Origin: RGIG5612 sp045627365
GTDB taxonomy: Bacteria > Bacillota > Clostridia > Lachnospirales > Lachnospiraceae
DNA: 30,413 nt
Assembly (NCBI GenBank): GCA_045627365.1
Contig: JAZQNN010000018.1
Location: 1 to 30,413 of the forward strand
Direction: 5' to 3'
Positions within the stretch are counted from its first letter, which is position 1. Every line of letters starts with the position of its first letter. Position numbers and translations under genes: made by a program. Of this stretch, positions 30,174-30,413 are shown piece by piece. A model generated the notes under the pieces. The model was not told where the DNA came from, ran no database searches, and saw nothing but the letters and a program-made list of their open reading frames with translations.

Positions 30174-30413
30174 ATGGGACTTTTTGACAAGAAATTCTGT
30201 GATGTATGCGGTGAAAAAATAGGCCTTTTAGGCAATCGCAAGCTCGAAGACGGCAACTTGTGCAAGGACTGTGCCAAGAAGCTTTCACCCTGGTTCAGCG
30301 ACAGAAAAAGCTCCACAGTTGCTGAAATAAAGGAACAGCTTGCATACCGTGAGGCCAACAAAGAAGAAGTTGCGGCCTTCAATGTAACTCAGTCATACGG
30401 GGATTATACAAAG
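30174..30413 (+). CDS. DUF4428 domain-containing protein (5' part, cut by window end)
   Basis: Eighty codons are visible from ATG 30174, with GAGGGGG upstream. The start is a zinc-ribbon-like DUF4428 domain: C9-x2-C12 (FCDVCGEKIGLLGNRKLEDG) and C30-x2-C33 (LCKDCAKKLSPWF), then SSTVAEIKEQLAYREANKE. In longer relatives this domain precedes PH-like or SHOCT-type regions. The rest lies beyond the window. It runs in the same direction as the DUF6935 gene with 26 bases between and is probably in the same transcript. Confidence 0.85.
   Translation, partial: MGLFDKKFCDVCGEKIGLLGNRKLEDGNLCKDCAKKLSPWFSDRKSSTVAEIKEQLAYREANKEEVAAFNVTQSYGDYTK

Overview
The window looks like chromosome of an anaerobic Firmicute of class Clostridia (gut or rumen Lachnospiraceae/Oscillospiraceae type). 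Reasons: AGGAGG-type ribosome binding sites, sigma-A-like promoters, a perfect CIRCE heat-shock operator, and families typical of that group (DUF4417, DUF5685, DUF6198/YczE, DUF6935, DUF4428, a J protein with a C-terminal Cys-rich tail). Genus cannot be assigned by eye.

Region 1 (1-4900) is accessory DNA. It starts with a wreck on the minus strand: the zinc-ribbon/coiled-coil end of a large serine recombinase, interrupted by an in-frame TAG and joined in frame to a frameshifted piece of a restriction-modification methylase-like gene. A class II Fic protein follows with its own promoter. A 344-bp gap then carries several hairpins, two of which show the same 14-nt loop on different 10-bp stems. 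After it comes a tight cassette: a DUF4417 protein, a small HExxH metallopeptidase-like protein with toxin-like features, and a zinc-ribbon/SH3-like putative immunity protein. A hairpin and an unknown 101-aa protein end the region.

Region 2 (4938-21062) is two divergent cell-envelope operons meeting at about 13,025-13,140. The minus operon (13022 to 4938) has six overlapping genes: a protein made of two fused acyltransferase-3 domains, a single acyltransferase 3, a Wzy/O-antigen-ligase-like polymerase, two family 2 glycosyltransferases and a third acyltransferase 3. The plus operon (13143 to 21062) has a radical SAM/SPASM-like protein, two GT-C-like membrane proteins around a polyprenol-phosphate-type glycosyltransferase, a PQ-loop/SemiSWEET-like protein, a beta-phosphoglucomutase, a YczE-like membrane protein and a MATE transporter. 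Together they look suited to building, polymerising and acylating a surface polysaccharide or glycolipid. Sugar-nucleotide genes are absent, so precursors come from elsewhere.

Region 3 (21063-23930) is a small sugar-catabolism remnant: a frameshifted, truncated HTH regulator, a class II aldolase, a terminator, a DeoR-like inverted repeat and an FGGY kinase. No isomerase or transporter is present.

Region 4 (23930-27969) is a CIRCE-controlled operon: membrane/zinc-ribbon protein, DUF5685 protein, an unusual J-domain protein (prion-like Gly/Tyr/Gln/Ser tract, TPR-like region, Cys-rich tail) and a short DnaK-type Hsp70. GrpE and a classical DnaJ are not here. It reads as a specialised, HrcA-regulated second Hsp70 system.

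Region 5 (27970-30413) starts at a near-consensus promoter and holds a GtrB-like glycosyltransferase, a lipoprotein, a DUF6935 protein and a DUF4428 protein cut by the window end. No rRNA, tRNA or CRISPR array was seen.
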